64,000 nt of DNA from JANLSE01 sp038214135 (lineage in GTDB: Bacteria > Chloroflexota > Chloroflexia > Chloroflexales > Roseiflexaceae): NCBI GenBank assembly GCA_038214135.1, contig JBBQSD010000011.1, positions 1-64,000 of the forward strand, written 5' to 3'. Below the pieces are notes generated by a model that was given only the letters and a program-made list of their open reading frames with translations, did not search any database and was not told the DNA's origin. Shown here piece after piece: positions 52,252 through 61,254 of the stretch. The position numbers were made by a program, and so were the translations under genes. The first letter of the stretch is position 1. The number at the start of each line of letters is the position of its first letter.

Positions 52252-53868
52252 ATGCCGCCACACACACGTACCCGTTTGGGAGTCGTTACGAGTGGCTCAT
52301 TGATCGAAGGGCTAGCTGCGCGCTTGGAGGGTCGTGGGAGCGTTGAGGATATGCGCGTTGGCAAGTTTGTGGTCATTCAGGGCGAGAAACACGAATTCTT
52401 CTCCATGATCACGGATGTACTATTGGAAGCCACCAACCAGAAGGTGCTCTCCGATCCACCAAATGGCGATCCATTCTTTCATGAAGTATTGGCCGGTACA
52501 TCAACATATGGTGCGATTGCGCTCAAGCCGATGCTCATGCTGCCCCATGATCTGAAGGAAGGCCTGCTGCCTCCTAAGACGGTTCCACGCCATTTTGCGC
52601 CTGTGCTGGAGGCCGATGAAGGCGATTTCAAACGGGTGTTTGGCGGCGAGGATGCAACCCACTTCGAGATTGGTCGGCCACTCGACATGGACGTGCCAGT
52701 CTGTTTAGATTTACATAAAATAGTTGAACGTTCCAATGGTATTTTCGGGAAGAGCGGCACTGGCAAGAGCTTCCTGACGCGCCTGCTGCTCTGTGGCACA
52801 ATCAAGGCCGATGTTGCATCAAACCTGATTTTCGACATGCACAATGAATATGGGCATTCGGCTACTTCCGAGAGGGGCACCTTTGTGAAGGGTTTGCGCC
52901 AACTCTTTGGCGCACGAGTGCTTGTCTATTCGCTTGATCCAGCATCATCGCGCAATCGCGGCGTGAGTGTGGATGAAGAGATCATTATTGGCCTGGATCA
53001 GATCGAAGTTGCCGATATCGAATTGCTCAAGGAAGAGCTAAACCTGAATCCGACAGCGGCTGAATCGGCCTATCTGCTTGTTGATCGCTTCAAAGATTCA
53101 TGGCTCAAGGCATTGTTGAAGATGAGCACCGATGAGTTGCGTGAGTTTGCAGAAAGTGTTGGCGGCCATGCTGGTGCGATCAGCGCCCTCAAGCGCAAGC
53201 TCGAACAGATCCAGCGTAAATCGTTTGTGCGCGAGAGTGTGCCATCATCGGCAATCGACAGAATGATCAATGCACTTGAGCGTGGGCAGCATATTGTGCT
53301 TGAGTTTGGGCAGCATAACGACATGCTATCGTATATGTTAGTATCCAATATCATTACTCGGCGGATCTACCGGCGTTGGGTTGAGCAGACGGAACGATTT
53401 TTGCGTACCCAGGAACCAAGCGATAAGCCACGTCAGTTGATGATCACGATTGAGGAAGCACATAAATTTCTGAATGATTCGGCATCGGGCACGACGATTT
53501 TCGGCACAATTGCTCGTGAACTACGCAAGTATAGCGTCACGCTGCTGGTTGTCGATCAGCGCCCATCATCGATAAGTTCTGAGGTGATGAGCCAGTTAGG
53601 CACCCGTGTGACGGCCCTGCTCAATGATGAGAAGGATATTGATGCTGTGTTTACGGGAGTTGGCGGGAGTAGTAGCCTGCGCACAGTGCTTTCCAGCCTC
53701 GATAGCAAGCAGCAGGCGCTGGTGATTGGGCATGCGGTACCGATGCCGGTGGTGATTCGGACGCGAGCCTATGATGAAATATTCTATGCTGCAATGGGTG
53801 AGCGGCCATCGACAATCGAAGAACGACGCAAATCGTATGCTGAGGCCGATGAATTGTTCCCCGAATGA
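52252..53868 (+). CDS. HerA-like / DUF87 ATPase
   Basis: This 538-residue ATPase of the HerA/FtsK superfamily has Walker A FGKSGTGKSFLTR and a Walker B-like LMITIEEAHKFL. A likely arginine/sensor region is TIARELRKYSVTLLVVDQRPSSISSEVMSQ, and the N-terminus has a HAS-barrel-like beta domain. HerA relatives pump DNA with NurA nuclease in repair or defence. No nurA or defence nuclease is next to it, so the role is open. I start at ATG 52252, with GGGGAG seven bases upstream. A histidine phosphatase follows 7 bp later. Confidence 0.88.
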   Translation: MPPHTRTRLGVVTSGSLIEGLAARLEGRGSVEDMRVGKFVVIQGEKHEFFSMITDVLLEATNQKVLSDPPNGDPFFHEVLAGTSTYGAIALKPMLMLPHDLKEGLLPPKTVPRHFAPVLEADEGDFKRVFGGEDATHFEIGRPLDMDVPVCLDLHKIVERSNGIFGKSGTGKSFLTRLLLCGTIKADVASNLIFDMHNEYGHSATSERGTFVKGLRQLFGARVLVYSLDPASSRNRGVSVDEEIIIGLDQIEVADIELLKEELNLNPTAAESAYLLVDRFKDSWLKALLKMSTDELREFAESVGGHAGAISALKRKLEQIQRKSFVRESVPSSAIDRMINALERGQHIVLEFGQHNDMLSYMLVSNIITRRIYRRWVEQTERFLRTQEPSDKPRQLMITIEEAHKFLNDSASGTTIFGTIARELRKYSVTLLVVDQRPSSISSEVMSQLGTRVTALLNDEKDIDAVFTGVGGSSSLRTVLSSLDSKQQALVIGHAVPMPVVIRTRAYDEIFYAAMGERPSTIEERRKSYAEADELFPE

Positions 53869-53875
53869 GGAGTCT

Positions 53876-54517
53876 ATGCGACTTATTGTTGTTCGACATG
53901 GTGAGAGTGAGTGGAATCGAATCGGGCGCTATCAGGGTCAGGCCGATGCACCACTATCGGAATTGGGCATAAATCAGGCTGAGGCATTGGCAACCCGATT
54001 GAAGCGCGAGTCATTCGATGTAATTTTCAGCAGCCCATTGCAGCGAGCGGCTCGAACGGCAGAGGCAATTGCTCGCTATCATCCCGATGTGCCCTTTGTT
54101 CGTGAGCCAGCGCTGATGGAGATTCATCACGGCGATTGGCAGGGGCTGTATAGCGCAGATGTACAGGCTCAGTATGCCCATGGCCTGCGTGAATGGCGCC
54201 AGCATCCCACCCGCTCGCAGTTTCCAAATGGCGAAAGCTTCAGCAACATCCTCAAACGAGTACTCGATTTCAAACAGCGCCTGCTGCAGGAACATACAGA
54301 TCGAACGGTGCTCGTATCAACTCATGATGTGGTCGTCAAAATCCTGGTGGCGGATGCGCTGGGTATGAATATGGATCGCATCAATGGCATCTGGGTGACG
54401 AATGCGAGTATTAGTGTGATTGAATATGGCGATGATCTGCCATACCTTGTGAGCCTGAGTGAAGCCTGCCACCTCGGGCGGCTTGAGTCGGCCCGCGAAA
54501 ATCAGAAGGCGCTCTAA
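53876..54517 (+). CDS. Histidine phosphatase (phosphoglycerate mutase-like)
   Basis: This 213-residue enzyme has the RHG motif VRHGESEWN near the start, SSPLQRAARTAEAI, EIHHGDWQGL and the second catalytic His in VSTHDVVVK. This set fits cofactor-dependent phosphatases of the CobC/PhoE or GpmB type rather than true mutase. It starts at ATG 53876, 7 bp after the HerA-like gene, with GAGGAG upstream, so the two form an operon. Confidence 0.88.
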   Translation: MRLIVVRHGESEWNRIGRYQGQADAPLSELGINQAEALATRLKRESFDVIFSSPLQRAARTAEAIARYHPDVPFVREPALMEIHHGDWQGLYSADVQAQYAHGLREWRQHPTRSQFPNGESFSNILKRVLDFKQRLLQEHTDRTVLVSTHDVVVKILVADALGMNMDRINGIWVTNASISVIEYGDDLPYLVSLSEACHLGRLESARENQKAL

Positions 54518-54599
54518 TTAGATTGCATAGTGAGCATGGTATACTGTCCATATATCTTTGCAAAAAGTGTGCAACGAAGGTGTGCAGAGTTTGTGATTA

Positions 54600-54627
54600 T
54601 TGACTCTAGCATAATTTGTGATATATT
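54600..54627 (+). promoter_or_regulatory. Promoter of the polyprenyl synthase gene
   Basis: TTGACT (54600-54605), 16 bp, TATATT (54622-54627), the latter preceded by TGA (extended -10). It lies 48 bp before the start codon. Confidence 0.7.
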
Positions 54628-54674
54628 GAACAAGTGCAACGAGCGAGCCGCAATGCGCGGAAGGGCGCACACCA

Positions 54675-55718
54675 ATGGCATTACCTTCTATGTATACTGA
54701 GACGACCGTGCAGCGCAAAAATGAAACCACTGTGCGCATGCATCCAATGAGTTTGAACGAAATTCTCCAACGCGCCGATATCGTCGATGATCTCACGTCG
54801 ATTGAACGGTTGCTGCTCGAACGCACACGGTCTACTTCTGCGCTGCTTTCTGCTTCTGGCTCCTACACGATTGCCGCTGGTGGAAAACGGCTGCGCGCCA
54901 CATTGGTATTGCTTTCTGCGCGCCTTGGCGAATATGATTTTGATCGAGCCAGCCATCCGGCTATAGCTGTTGAACTGTTGCACACTGCCTCCTTGATCCA
55001 TGATGATCTTGTCGATAATGCTGGGCAGCGACGGGGCCGTACAACGGTTCATTCGCGCTGGGATAAAGATGTTGCGCTGATGCTTGGCGATTACCTGTTT
55101 GCGTTAGCGGCAAATGAATTGGCCGATGAGCCTGATCCACGAATTATTCGGTTCTATGTGAGTGCTGCACAAACAATGGTTGAGGGCGAACTGAGCCCTG
55201 TTACTCAGCTTGAGCCGCTTGATATTGCCCTTGGGCAGTACTTTCGCAAGATCGGCGCGAAGACGGCGGTGCTGTTTGAGGCGGCGTGTAAATCGGGGAT
55301 TGCCGTTACTGGCGGTACTCCTGAGCAGGTTGAAGCATTGGGTCGTTTTGGCCATGATCTTGGGCTTGCCTTCCAGATTATTGATGATGTGCTTGATTTT
55401 GTTGGTGACGAAATCGTTCTTGGCAAGCCGGCTGGTAATGATCTGCGCGAAGGCACATTAACACTGCCATTGATCTATGCCGTCTCCAATAGTACAACAC
55501 CGATTCTGCATGAACTTGCCCGAACAGCTCGCCCCGATCCAGTACGCGTCCCACAGATTATTGCAGCAGTACGAGCGGCTGGTGGCGATGCAAGCGCCAT
55601 GCGTGAGGCCCGCAATCTGATTGAACGGGCCAAAAGCCACCTGTCGATCTTTCCTCCCTCTGCGACGCGCCGCACCCTCTCTGAACTTGGCGAGTTTGTC
55701 CTCAATCGCCAGCAATAA
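54675..55718 (+). CDS. Polyprenyl diphosphate synthase
   Basis: This 347-residue prenyltransferase of the trans-IPPS class extends allylic diphosphates with isopentenyl diphosphate for quinone side chains or other terpenoids. The two aspartate-rich motifs are clear: HDDLVDNAGQRRGR (first) and IIDDVLDF (second), with GGKRLRATLVLL for diphosphate binding. The residues before the first motif (ELLHTASLI) suggest a long-chain product. GGAAGGG lies nine bases before ATG. A strong promoter precedes it. Confidence 0.93.
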   Translation: MALPSMYTETTVQRKNETTVRMHPMSLNEILQRADIVDDLTSIERLLLERTRSTSALLSASGSYTIAAGGKRLRATLVLLSARLGEYDFDRASHPAIAVELLHTASLIHDDLVDNAGQRRGRTTVHSRWDKDVALMLGDYLFALAANELADEPDPRIIRFYVSAAQTMVEGELSPVTQLEPLDIALGQYFRKIGAKTAVLFEAACKSGIAVTGGTPEQVEALGRFGHDLGLAFQIIDDVLDFVGDEIVLGKPAGNDLREGTLTLPLIYAVSNSTTPILHELARTARPDPVRVPQIIAAVRAAGGDASAMREARNLIERAKSHLSIFPPSATRRTLSELGEFVLNRQQ

Positions 55719-56052
55719 CCCAGGAAACGCGGAACAACGGAGCAACGGAACAGTTTCTCGGTTCCTGGTTCTTGGTGCTCGAGTTTGCTCTCTTATTCCT
55801 CGCATTCTTGTTCTCTCGGGTTCTTGTTCGCTTGTTCGTTCGCTGGCTGGCTCCCAATTTGAAATTCTGACTCCTGACTCCTGACTCCTGAATGCTCCCG
55901 CACAATAACAAAATCTATACCAAAATATACATCCATATTCTGCAAAGCTTTCGTACATATCTCATGACGCCTATGTATGTACAGGTATATGCTAAATAGC
56001 CCTTCTTCTATGTATTGTATTCCTTGGATCATACCCATCACGGAGTATTGCG
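55719..56052. repeat. Heptamer-rich intergenic region upstream of a sigma factor gene
   Basis: The 334-bp spacer contains GGTTCCT/GGTTCTT words near 55758-55776 and TTGTTCGC-type words near 55822-55845. A heptamer element lies at 55862-55895 (three TGACTCC units, T, GAATGC). The remaining 150 bp are AT-rich and presumably hold the sigma-factor promoter, with ACGGAG eight bases before the ATG. Confidence 0.7.
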
Positions 56053-57090
56053 ATGAACGAGCGACGCCGCACTGTTACTCTTCGGCATGACGAGGACGCA
56101 GAGACGTCTGAGCCAGGTATTCCGATCTGGAATATTGAGCCGAGCGAGATTGCTGAGGAACCCCAGGAGCGTGGAAGTTCATCTGCAGAAGATTCTGTCC
56201 AGCTCTACTTGCGTGAGATCGGTTCCGTGCCACTCCTGAATGCCGAAGATGAGGTTCGATTATCGCAGGCGATTGAGCGTGGCCATGAGGCGCAACAATC
56301 CCTCAAATCGACTGAGAGCTTGCTTCGTGGCGAGCGATTTGGCCTAGAGCGCGCTGTGGTAGCTGGCGATGATGCGCGTCGGCAGCTTATTCAGGCCAAT
56401 CTGCGGCTTGTTGTGAGCATTGCCAAGAAGTATGTGAGCGGGCCGCTTTCGCTGATGGATCTTGTGCAGGAGGGCAATATTGGCCTCATGCGTGCGGTTG
56501 AAAAGTTCGATTACACCAAGGGTCATCGCTTTTCAACCTATGCCACATGGTGGATTCGCCAGGCTATCACCCGTGCGATTGCTGAACAGAGCCGAGTTAT
56601 TCGGTTGCCAGTGCATCTGAGCGATGCGATTGGCCAGCTTCGGCGGGCAACTCGCCAGTTAGAACAATCGCTAGGGCGTGAGCCGAGTGTTGAGGAGATC
56701 GCATGTGCGCTTGGCTTACCTGAACGCAAGATTCGCCAATTGTTACAAGTTTCGGCGCAGCCCCTCTCGCTCGAACAGCCGATTGGGAGTGAGGGCGAGG
56801 GCTTTGTTGGTGATATGATCGCCTCCGATGTGACTGATGCACCGCTTGAGATTGCGGCCCAACGGATGCTCGAACAGGATCTGGCTGAAGCATTGCGGCA
56901 ATTGCCCGAACGTGAGCGAACGGTACTACAGTTACGCTATGGGCTCGCCGATGGCCGCAGGCGCACGCTGGAGGAAGTGGGGGTTACGTTTGGCATCACC
57001 CGCGAACGTACTCGCCAGATTGAAGCTGAGGCGTTACGGCACCTACGTGGCCCAACAGTTGGCAGCCGGTTGCATGCATATCTGGAGTAG
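56053..57090 (+). CDS. RNA polymerase sigma-70 family factor, group 2
   Basis: This 345-residue sigma factor has region 1.2 (DSVQLYLREIGSVPLL), region 2 (LRLVVSIAKKYVSGPLSLMDLVQEGNIGL, FSTYATWWIRQAI), region 3 and region 4 (ERERTVLQLRYGLADG, GITRERTRQIEAEAL). The short N-terminus without region 1.1 points to a non-essential group-2 factor rather than the housekeeping one. Region 2 has the -10 recognition residues of the vegetative type. It is monocistronic by position. Confidence 0.93.
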   Translation: MNERRRTVTLRHDEDAETSEPGIPIWNIEPSEIAEEPQERGSSSAEDSVQLYLREIGSVPLLNAEDEVRLSQAIERGHEAQQSLKSTESLLRGERFGLERAVVAGDDARRQLIQANLRLVVSIAKKYVSGPLSLMDLVQEGNIGLMRAVEKFDYTKGHRFSTYATWWIRQAITRAIAEQSRVIRLPVHLSDAIGQLRRATRQLEQSLGREPSVEEIACALGLPERKIRQLLQVSAQPLSLEQPIGSEGEGFVGDMIASDVTDAPLEIAAQRMLEQDLAEALRQLPERERTVLQLRYGLADGRRRTLEEVGVTFGITRERTRQIEAEALRHLRGPTVGSRLHAYLE

Positions 57091-57139
57091 AGTATAGCTT
57101 TCAGGATGCCCTCGCCCTTCCCATTTTAGGAGTACGTAG

Positions 57140-57189
57140 GGGCGCAGCAGCAGATGCGAGCGCGTCTCAAGTATCAAGCTGCTGCGCCC
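57140..57189. terminator. Hairpin between convergent genes
   Basis: GGGCGCAGCAGC and its complement GCTGCTGCGCCC flank a 26-bp loop. It sits between the ends of the sigma-factor and sucD genes. Confidence 0.55.
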
Positions 57190-57198
57190 ACACTATCG

Positions 57199-58074
57199 TT
57201 ACGAGAGGCTTTCCTTCACCAGCAGGGCAATATCGGTGGGTAGTTTGGCGATTTTTACGCCCACGGCCGCGAGTGCGGCCATCTTCTCCTGGGCTGTCCC
57301 CTCGCCACCCGAGATGATTGCACCAGCGTGGCCCATGCGTCGTCCTGGCGGGGCTGTCTGTCCAGCAATAAAACTCACGACTGGCTTGGTCACATGAGCT
57401 TTGATATAATCGGCGGCATCAATCTCGGCCCGCCCACCAATTTCGCCAATCAACACAATCGCCTTGGTCTGGTCATCGGCCTGAAACAGTTCGAGCACAT
57501 CCACAAATGATGTACCGATAATTGGATCGCCGCCAATACCAACGATCGAACTCTGGCCGAGTCCAAGGCGTGTGAGCGCATCAACAGCCTCATAGGTCAG
57601 CGTGCCACTCTTCGATACAACACCAACCGGGCCAGGGGTCGCAATATTGCCTGGAATGATGCCAACCTTGGCTTGGCCAGGGGTTAACAGGCCGGGGCAA
57701 TTCGGGCCAATCAGCCGGGCAGCATATTCTTGGACATAGGCATAGGTGCTGACCATATCGTTGGCTGGGATGCCCTCGGTGATACAGACGATCAGCGCGA
57801 TACCGGCACCAGCGGCCTCACGAATGGCATCGGGGGCGAAGGGCGCTGGCACATAGATAATCGATGTATTGGCACCAGCCTGCTCAACCGCCTGCAGGAC
57901 GGTGTCGAAGACCGGGATTGTGCCATCGATTGCTTTCTGGCCACCACGGCCAGGAACGACACCAGCCACGACCTGTGTTCCATAGGCGATCATCTGGCGG
58001 GTATGAAACTCGCCCTCGCGCCCAGTAATGCCCTGCACCACCAGGCGGGTATTGTTATCGACCAGGATGCTCAA
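57199..58074 (-). CDS. sucD: Succinate-CoA ligase alpha subunit
   Basis: This 291-residue TCA-cycle subunit binds CoA (ITGREGEFHT near the start) and carries the phosphorylated histidine in PGRRMGHAGAII (His249 when counted from the TTG start). PNCPGLLTPG and VSKSGTLTYEA are family strings. I choose TTG 58074, with AAGGAGG five bases upstream; a TTG five codons earlier would sit within that ribosome site. The beta subunit gene (sucC) is not in the window. Confidence 0.94.
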   Translation of the reverse strand: MSILVDNNTRLVVQGITGREGEFHTRQMIAYGTQVVAGVVPGRGGQKAIDGTIPVFDTVLQAVEQAGANTSIIYVPAPFAPDAIREAAGAGIALIVCITEGIPANDMVSTYAYVQEYAARLIGPNCPGLLTPGQAKVGIIPGNIATPGPVGVVSKSGTLTYEAVDALTRLGLGQSSIVGIGGDPIIGTSFVDVLELFQADDQTKAIVLIGEIGGRAEIDAADYIKAHVTKPVVSFIAGQTAPPGRRMGHAGAIISGGEGTAQEKMAALAAVGVKIAKLPTDIALLVKESLS

Positions 58075-58203
58075 ACCTGCCTCCTTCAATTCTTTTGTTC
58101 GTGTCTATCCTACCACAGCCTACCGATATGAGCATTCTAATGTGCGTCGTTGTGCTTTGGGTGGGGTCTGCCATGCGTCTACGCGTATCGGCTGACCTAT
58201 CGT

Positions 58204-58312
58204 GGCGGGCGATTCACGAATCGCCCCTACCCTGACGCCAAATGTATCGCACCCACATCCTAGCGGGCGATTCACGAATCGCTCTGACGCCAAATGTATC
58301 CACATCCTAGCG
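58204..58312. repeat. Direct repeat of GGGCGATTCACGAATCGC with flanks
   Basis: The palindrome appears twice, each followed by TGACGCCAAATGTAT and then CCACATCCTAGCG. This is a duplicated unit of about 55 bp beside the YggS gene end. Confidence 0.8.
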
Positions 58313-59035
58313 CGATCCAAAGATCGCCCGGCCAATTCGTACCATTGTTGCCCCTTCGGCAATTGCGGCATCGAAATCGTTGCTCATGCCCATGGAAAGC
58401 TGCGACCAATCGGCCTGTGGGAAGGTATGTGCCAGATGCTCACGCAATATACGAGTGCTGGCAAAATGTGGCCGCGCATCTTCTGGTACCCTCGCAATTG
58501 GTGCAATTGTCATCAGGCCACGAACTTGCAGATGCGACAGTGTGACGATCTGTTCGACCGCCAATAGAAATGTACTGAGCGTGGCTTGGTGCGTCTCCCA
58601 TCCAACCAGATCGAAGCCTTCCTTTGCCACCTCACCAGATACATTGACTTGCAGCAGGATGTCGAGTGGTTGTGTGCGCAGTTCGCTCGCAGCGCGATCC
58701 AGTTGCTGTGCGAGGCGCAGGCTATCGACAGAATGGATCATGTTGAAGAGTTGGGCAGCCTTCTTGGCCTTGTTCGATTGCAGATGACCAATCAGATGCC
58801 AGGTCAGGCGTTGGCGTTCGGCGGAGAGAGCCGTGATCTTGGATTCGGCCTCCTGCACCCGATTTTCGCCAACATCGGCCAAACCAGCTGCGAGTGCTTG
58901 TTCGACAATCGCAGCGGGATGTGTTTTGGTTACGCCAATCAGCATGATCTCTGCCGGGCTACGTCCGGCCTGCTGGGCGGCGGTAGCGATCTGTTGGCGT
59001 ATGTTCGCAATGTTCTCGGCAATCTGTTCGGACAT
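58307..59035 (-). CDS. yggS: YggS-family PLP homeostasis protein
   Basis: This 242-residue PLP-binding protein (PLPBP/YggS) has PLP Lys37 in GVTKTHP, the family strings GENRVQEAESK, WHLIGHLQSNKAKK and GLMTIAP, and SMGMSNDFDAAIAEGATMVRIGRAIFG at the end. These proteins buffer PLP and are not known to catalyse a reaction. It is divergent from the phosphatase gene at 59102; TATAAT on the minus strand (59079-59074) may be its -10 box. Confidence 0.94.
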   Translation of the reverse strand: MSEQIAENIANIRQQIATAAQQAGRSPAEIMLIGVTKTHPAAIVEQALAAGLADVGENRVQEAESKITALSAERQRLTWHLIGHLQSNKAKKAAQLFNMIHSVDSLRLAQQLDRAASELRTQPLDILLQVNVSGEVAKEGFDLVGWETHQATLSTFLLAVEQIVTLSHLQVRGLMTIAPIARVPEDARPHFASTRILREHLAHTFPQADWSQLSMGMSNDFDAAIAEGATMVRIGRAIFGSR

Positions 59036-59101
59036 GTGGTACTATTCGCCTCATTATGCAGCGATCCATGGCTATTATACCGCAGCCTGAGGAGATGACG
59101 C

Positions 59102-59623
59102 GTGCCTGAGCAACGGAGCACAACGAGCCGTACTGTGGCGGTGTTGTTTGTTTGTCTTGGTAATATCTGCCGCTCACCAATGGCCGAAGCGATCTTCCGT
59201 CATCAGGTCGAGCAGGCTGGCCTTTCCCGAACAATTACCAGCGACTCCGCTGGAACTGGTGCCTGGCATGTTGGCAACCCTCCGCACCTCGGCACACGGC
59301 GCGTTCTGCTCAAGCATGGCCTCACAACAGCACATGTTGCTCGGGTGGTGACACAGAATGATTTTACGCGCTTCGACTATCTGATTGCTATGGATCGCGA
59401 TAATCTGCGTGATCTGCGCTCAATGGGTGGTGGTGCCGCCGCCCGCGTGGCACTACTGATGGATTTCGCACAAGCGAGTGGCACAACCGACATCCCCGAT
59501 CCATATTATGATCGACGCTTTGAGGAAACCTACACCCTCATTGATCAGGGCTGCCGCGGGTTGCTTGAGCAGATCATTGGCACATTGCGCCTGCCGAACA
59601 CAACGCTTCCTAACACGAAATAG
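59102..59623 (+). CDS. Low-molecular-weight protein-tyrosine phosphatase
   Basis: This 173-residue phosphatase has a CX5R active loop in VCLGNICRSP and acidic Asp in IPDPYY. An N-terminal extension precedes the loop by about 17 residues. Members act on phosphotyrosine in proteins, often in exopolysaccharide control. The start is GTG 59102 with GAGGAG seven bases upstream. Confidence 0.93.
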   Translation: MPEQRSTTSRTVAVLFVCLGNICRSPMAEAIFRHQVEQAGLSRTITSDSAGTGAWHVGNPPHLGTRRVLLKHGLTTAHVARVVTQNDFTRFDYLIAMDRDNLRDLRSMGGGAAARVALLMDFAQASGTTDIPDPYYDRRFEETYTLIDQGCRGLLEQIIGTLRLPNTTLPNTK

Positions 59624-59798
59624 CCATACTCTTCACGGCTGAGCGTTAGACAGTGTCTTATATGTATCCGCAGATTTCGCAGATTTCGCAGATTATTGGC
59701 ACCGAACCTGGCTGGTTGATGCGAATAGAGTGCAACTTCGCACGCCTTCTGGTCGTCACTCTCATGGCTCTTCTGAACAGAAAAAAAGAGGAACAGAT

Positions 59799-61124
59799 AT
59801 GGCGAAGACCATGGCGGATCTGCCTGCGGTGAATTTTAGCGGCGAGGATATCATGTCTGGCCGTTTTCCGGCACTGCTGGCTCAGGCAGCAATTGAGCAT
59901 GGGCCGATCTTCAAATGGATAATTACCGATGGTTGGGAGGCTGGCGAGTATGTATTCATGGTTGGGCCAGAGGCGAACCGTTTCGTTCTGCATACCGGCC
60001 GTGAACATTTTAGCCACGATAAGGGTTGGACGCCACTGATTGGCGATACGCTTGGCAAGGGCCTGCTGAATATGGATGATCCCATGCACGCCCGCCATCG
60101 TAAAATGTGGAATCCTGCCTTTACGGCTGCTGCGATGGAAGCCTATATTCCTGTGATGCAGCAGGTGATTGCGGATCGGACGGCTGCCTGGCCGACGCAG
60201 GGGATTGTTGATGTCTACCAGGAATCGCGCGAGATCACCTTTGATATTGCGGCGGCGGCATTGGGCGGGTTTCAGCGTGGGTTGGATGTGGATCGGTTGC
60301 GCGAGCTGTTCTATACCCTGCTGCGCTTCGATGATCGGATTGAGAGCTGGGAAAGCTATGATAAACGCTTTCACGAGGCCCAGCGCGAACTCTACATAAC
60401 ACTCATGCGCCTGATTGCTGAACGCCGTGCGCTGCCACCCGATCAACAGCCCCACGATGTGGTGGGCATGATTGTTCGCGCTCGTGATGAAGATGGCCAG
60501 GCACTGAGCGATGAGCAGGTGCTGGCGCATATTAACATTCTGCTTGTAGCCGGGCATGAAACAACAACGACACTGGCCTCGTGGATGTTGTATTTTATTG
60601 CCACCCAGCCCGAACAGCGCCGCGCTCTTGAACAAGAACTGGAAAGTTTGGCAATCGATGCCGATACATCAGCCCCAGTTGAGGCATTACGGGCAATGAA
60701 GCGCTTGGATGCGTTCCTGCGCGAAGTGGGTCGGCTGTATCCACCGGTGATCAATGTGCCACGTGGTGTGATTTCGGACTATGAATTTGGTGGATACCAG
60801 ATTCCGGCTGGCACGCCGATGCGGCTTTCGTTGGCGGGTAGCCATCTCCTGCCATCAGTGTTTACGGAGCCACAGAAGTTCGATCCAGAGCGATTCCTGC
60901 CGCCGCGTGATGAGGAGCGGCGGACGCCATATGGTCTGGTGACATTTGGTGGTGGGCCACGGATCTGCATCGGAATCAACTTCGCCCAGATTGAGGTCAA
61001 AGCCCTGGCAGCGCATGTCCTGCGCCGCTATAATTTGGAGCCTACTGGCCCGTCAGTAGGGCATGGCGGCCATTGGACTGCGATCCTCACAGATGGGGTG
61101 AAGTTAATGGTGACGGCGAAGTAG
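59799..61124 (+). CDS. Cytochrome P450
   Basis: This 441-residue soluble monooxygenase has the I-helix oxygen motif AGHETTTT (251-258), ExxR as Glu309-Arg312 (REVGRLYP) and the heme ligand Cys390 in FGGGPRICIG. No N-terminal membrane helix or fused reductase is seen, so it needs separate redox partners. No ferredoxin gene is near. The sequence recalls terpenoid- or fatty-acid-hydroxylating bacterial P450s, but the substrate is unknown. Start ATG 59799 with AGAGGA upstream. Confidence 0.95.
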   Translation: MAKTMADLPAVNFSGEDIMSGRFPALLAQAAIEHGPIFKWIITDGWEAGEYVFMVGPEANRFVLHTGREHFSHDKGWTPLIGDTLGKGLLNMDDPMHARHRKMWNPAFTAAAMEAYIPVMQQVIADRTAAWPTQGIVDVYQESREITFDIAAAALGGFQRGLDVDRLRELFYTLLRFDDRIESWESYDKRFHEAQRELYITLMRLIAERRALPPDQQPHDVVGMIVRARDEDGQALSDEQVLAHINILLVAGHETTTTLASWMLYFIATQPEQRRALEQELESLAIDADTSAPVEALRAMKRLDAFLREVGRLYPPVINVPRGVISDYEFGGYQIPAGTPMRLSLAGSHLLPSVFTEPQKFDPERFLPPRDEERRTPYGLVTFGGGPRICIGINFAQIEVKALAAHVLRRYNLEPTGPSVGHGGHWTAILTDGVKLMVTAK

Positions 61125-61254
61125 GGGGAACGCCCCTCTCCCCAACCCCTCCCCCACAGGTGGGCGAGGCGCAACGGGTTCGCAATGGAGCAATTCCCCT
61201 CTCTCCGGCGTGGGAGAGGGGTAGCGGGAGAGCGGAGGAGCAATGGTTGAGGGA
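61125..61254. repeat. CTCTCCCC...GGGGAGAGG palindromes
   Basis: Two hairpins of the CCCCTCTCC/GGAGAGGGG class stand between the convergent ends of the P450 and the membrane-protein gene and probably act as terminators. Confidence 0.65.

Noticed and set aside
59658..60635. Long minus-strand open frame opposite the P450 gene
   Set aside because: It is the antisense of a clearly coding P450 and has no domain of its own.
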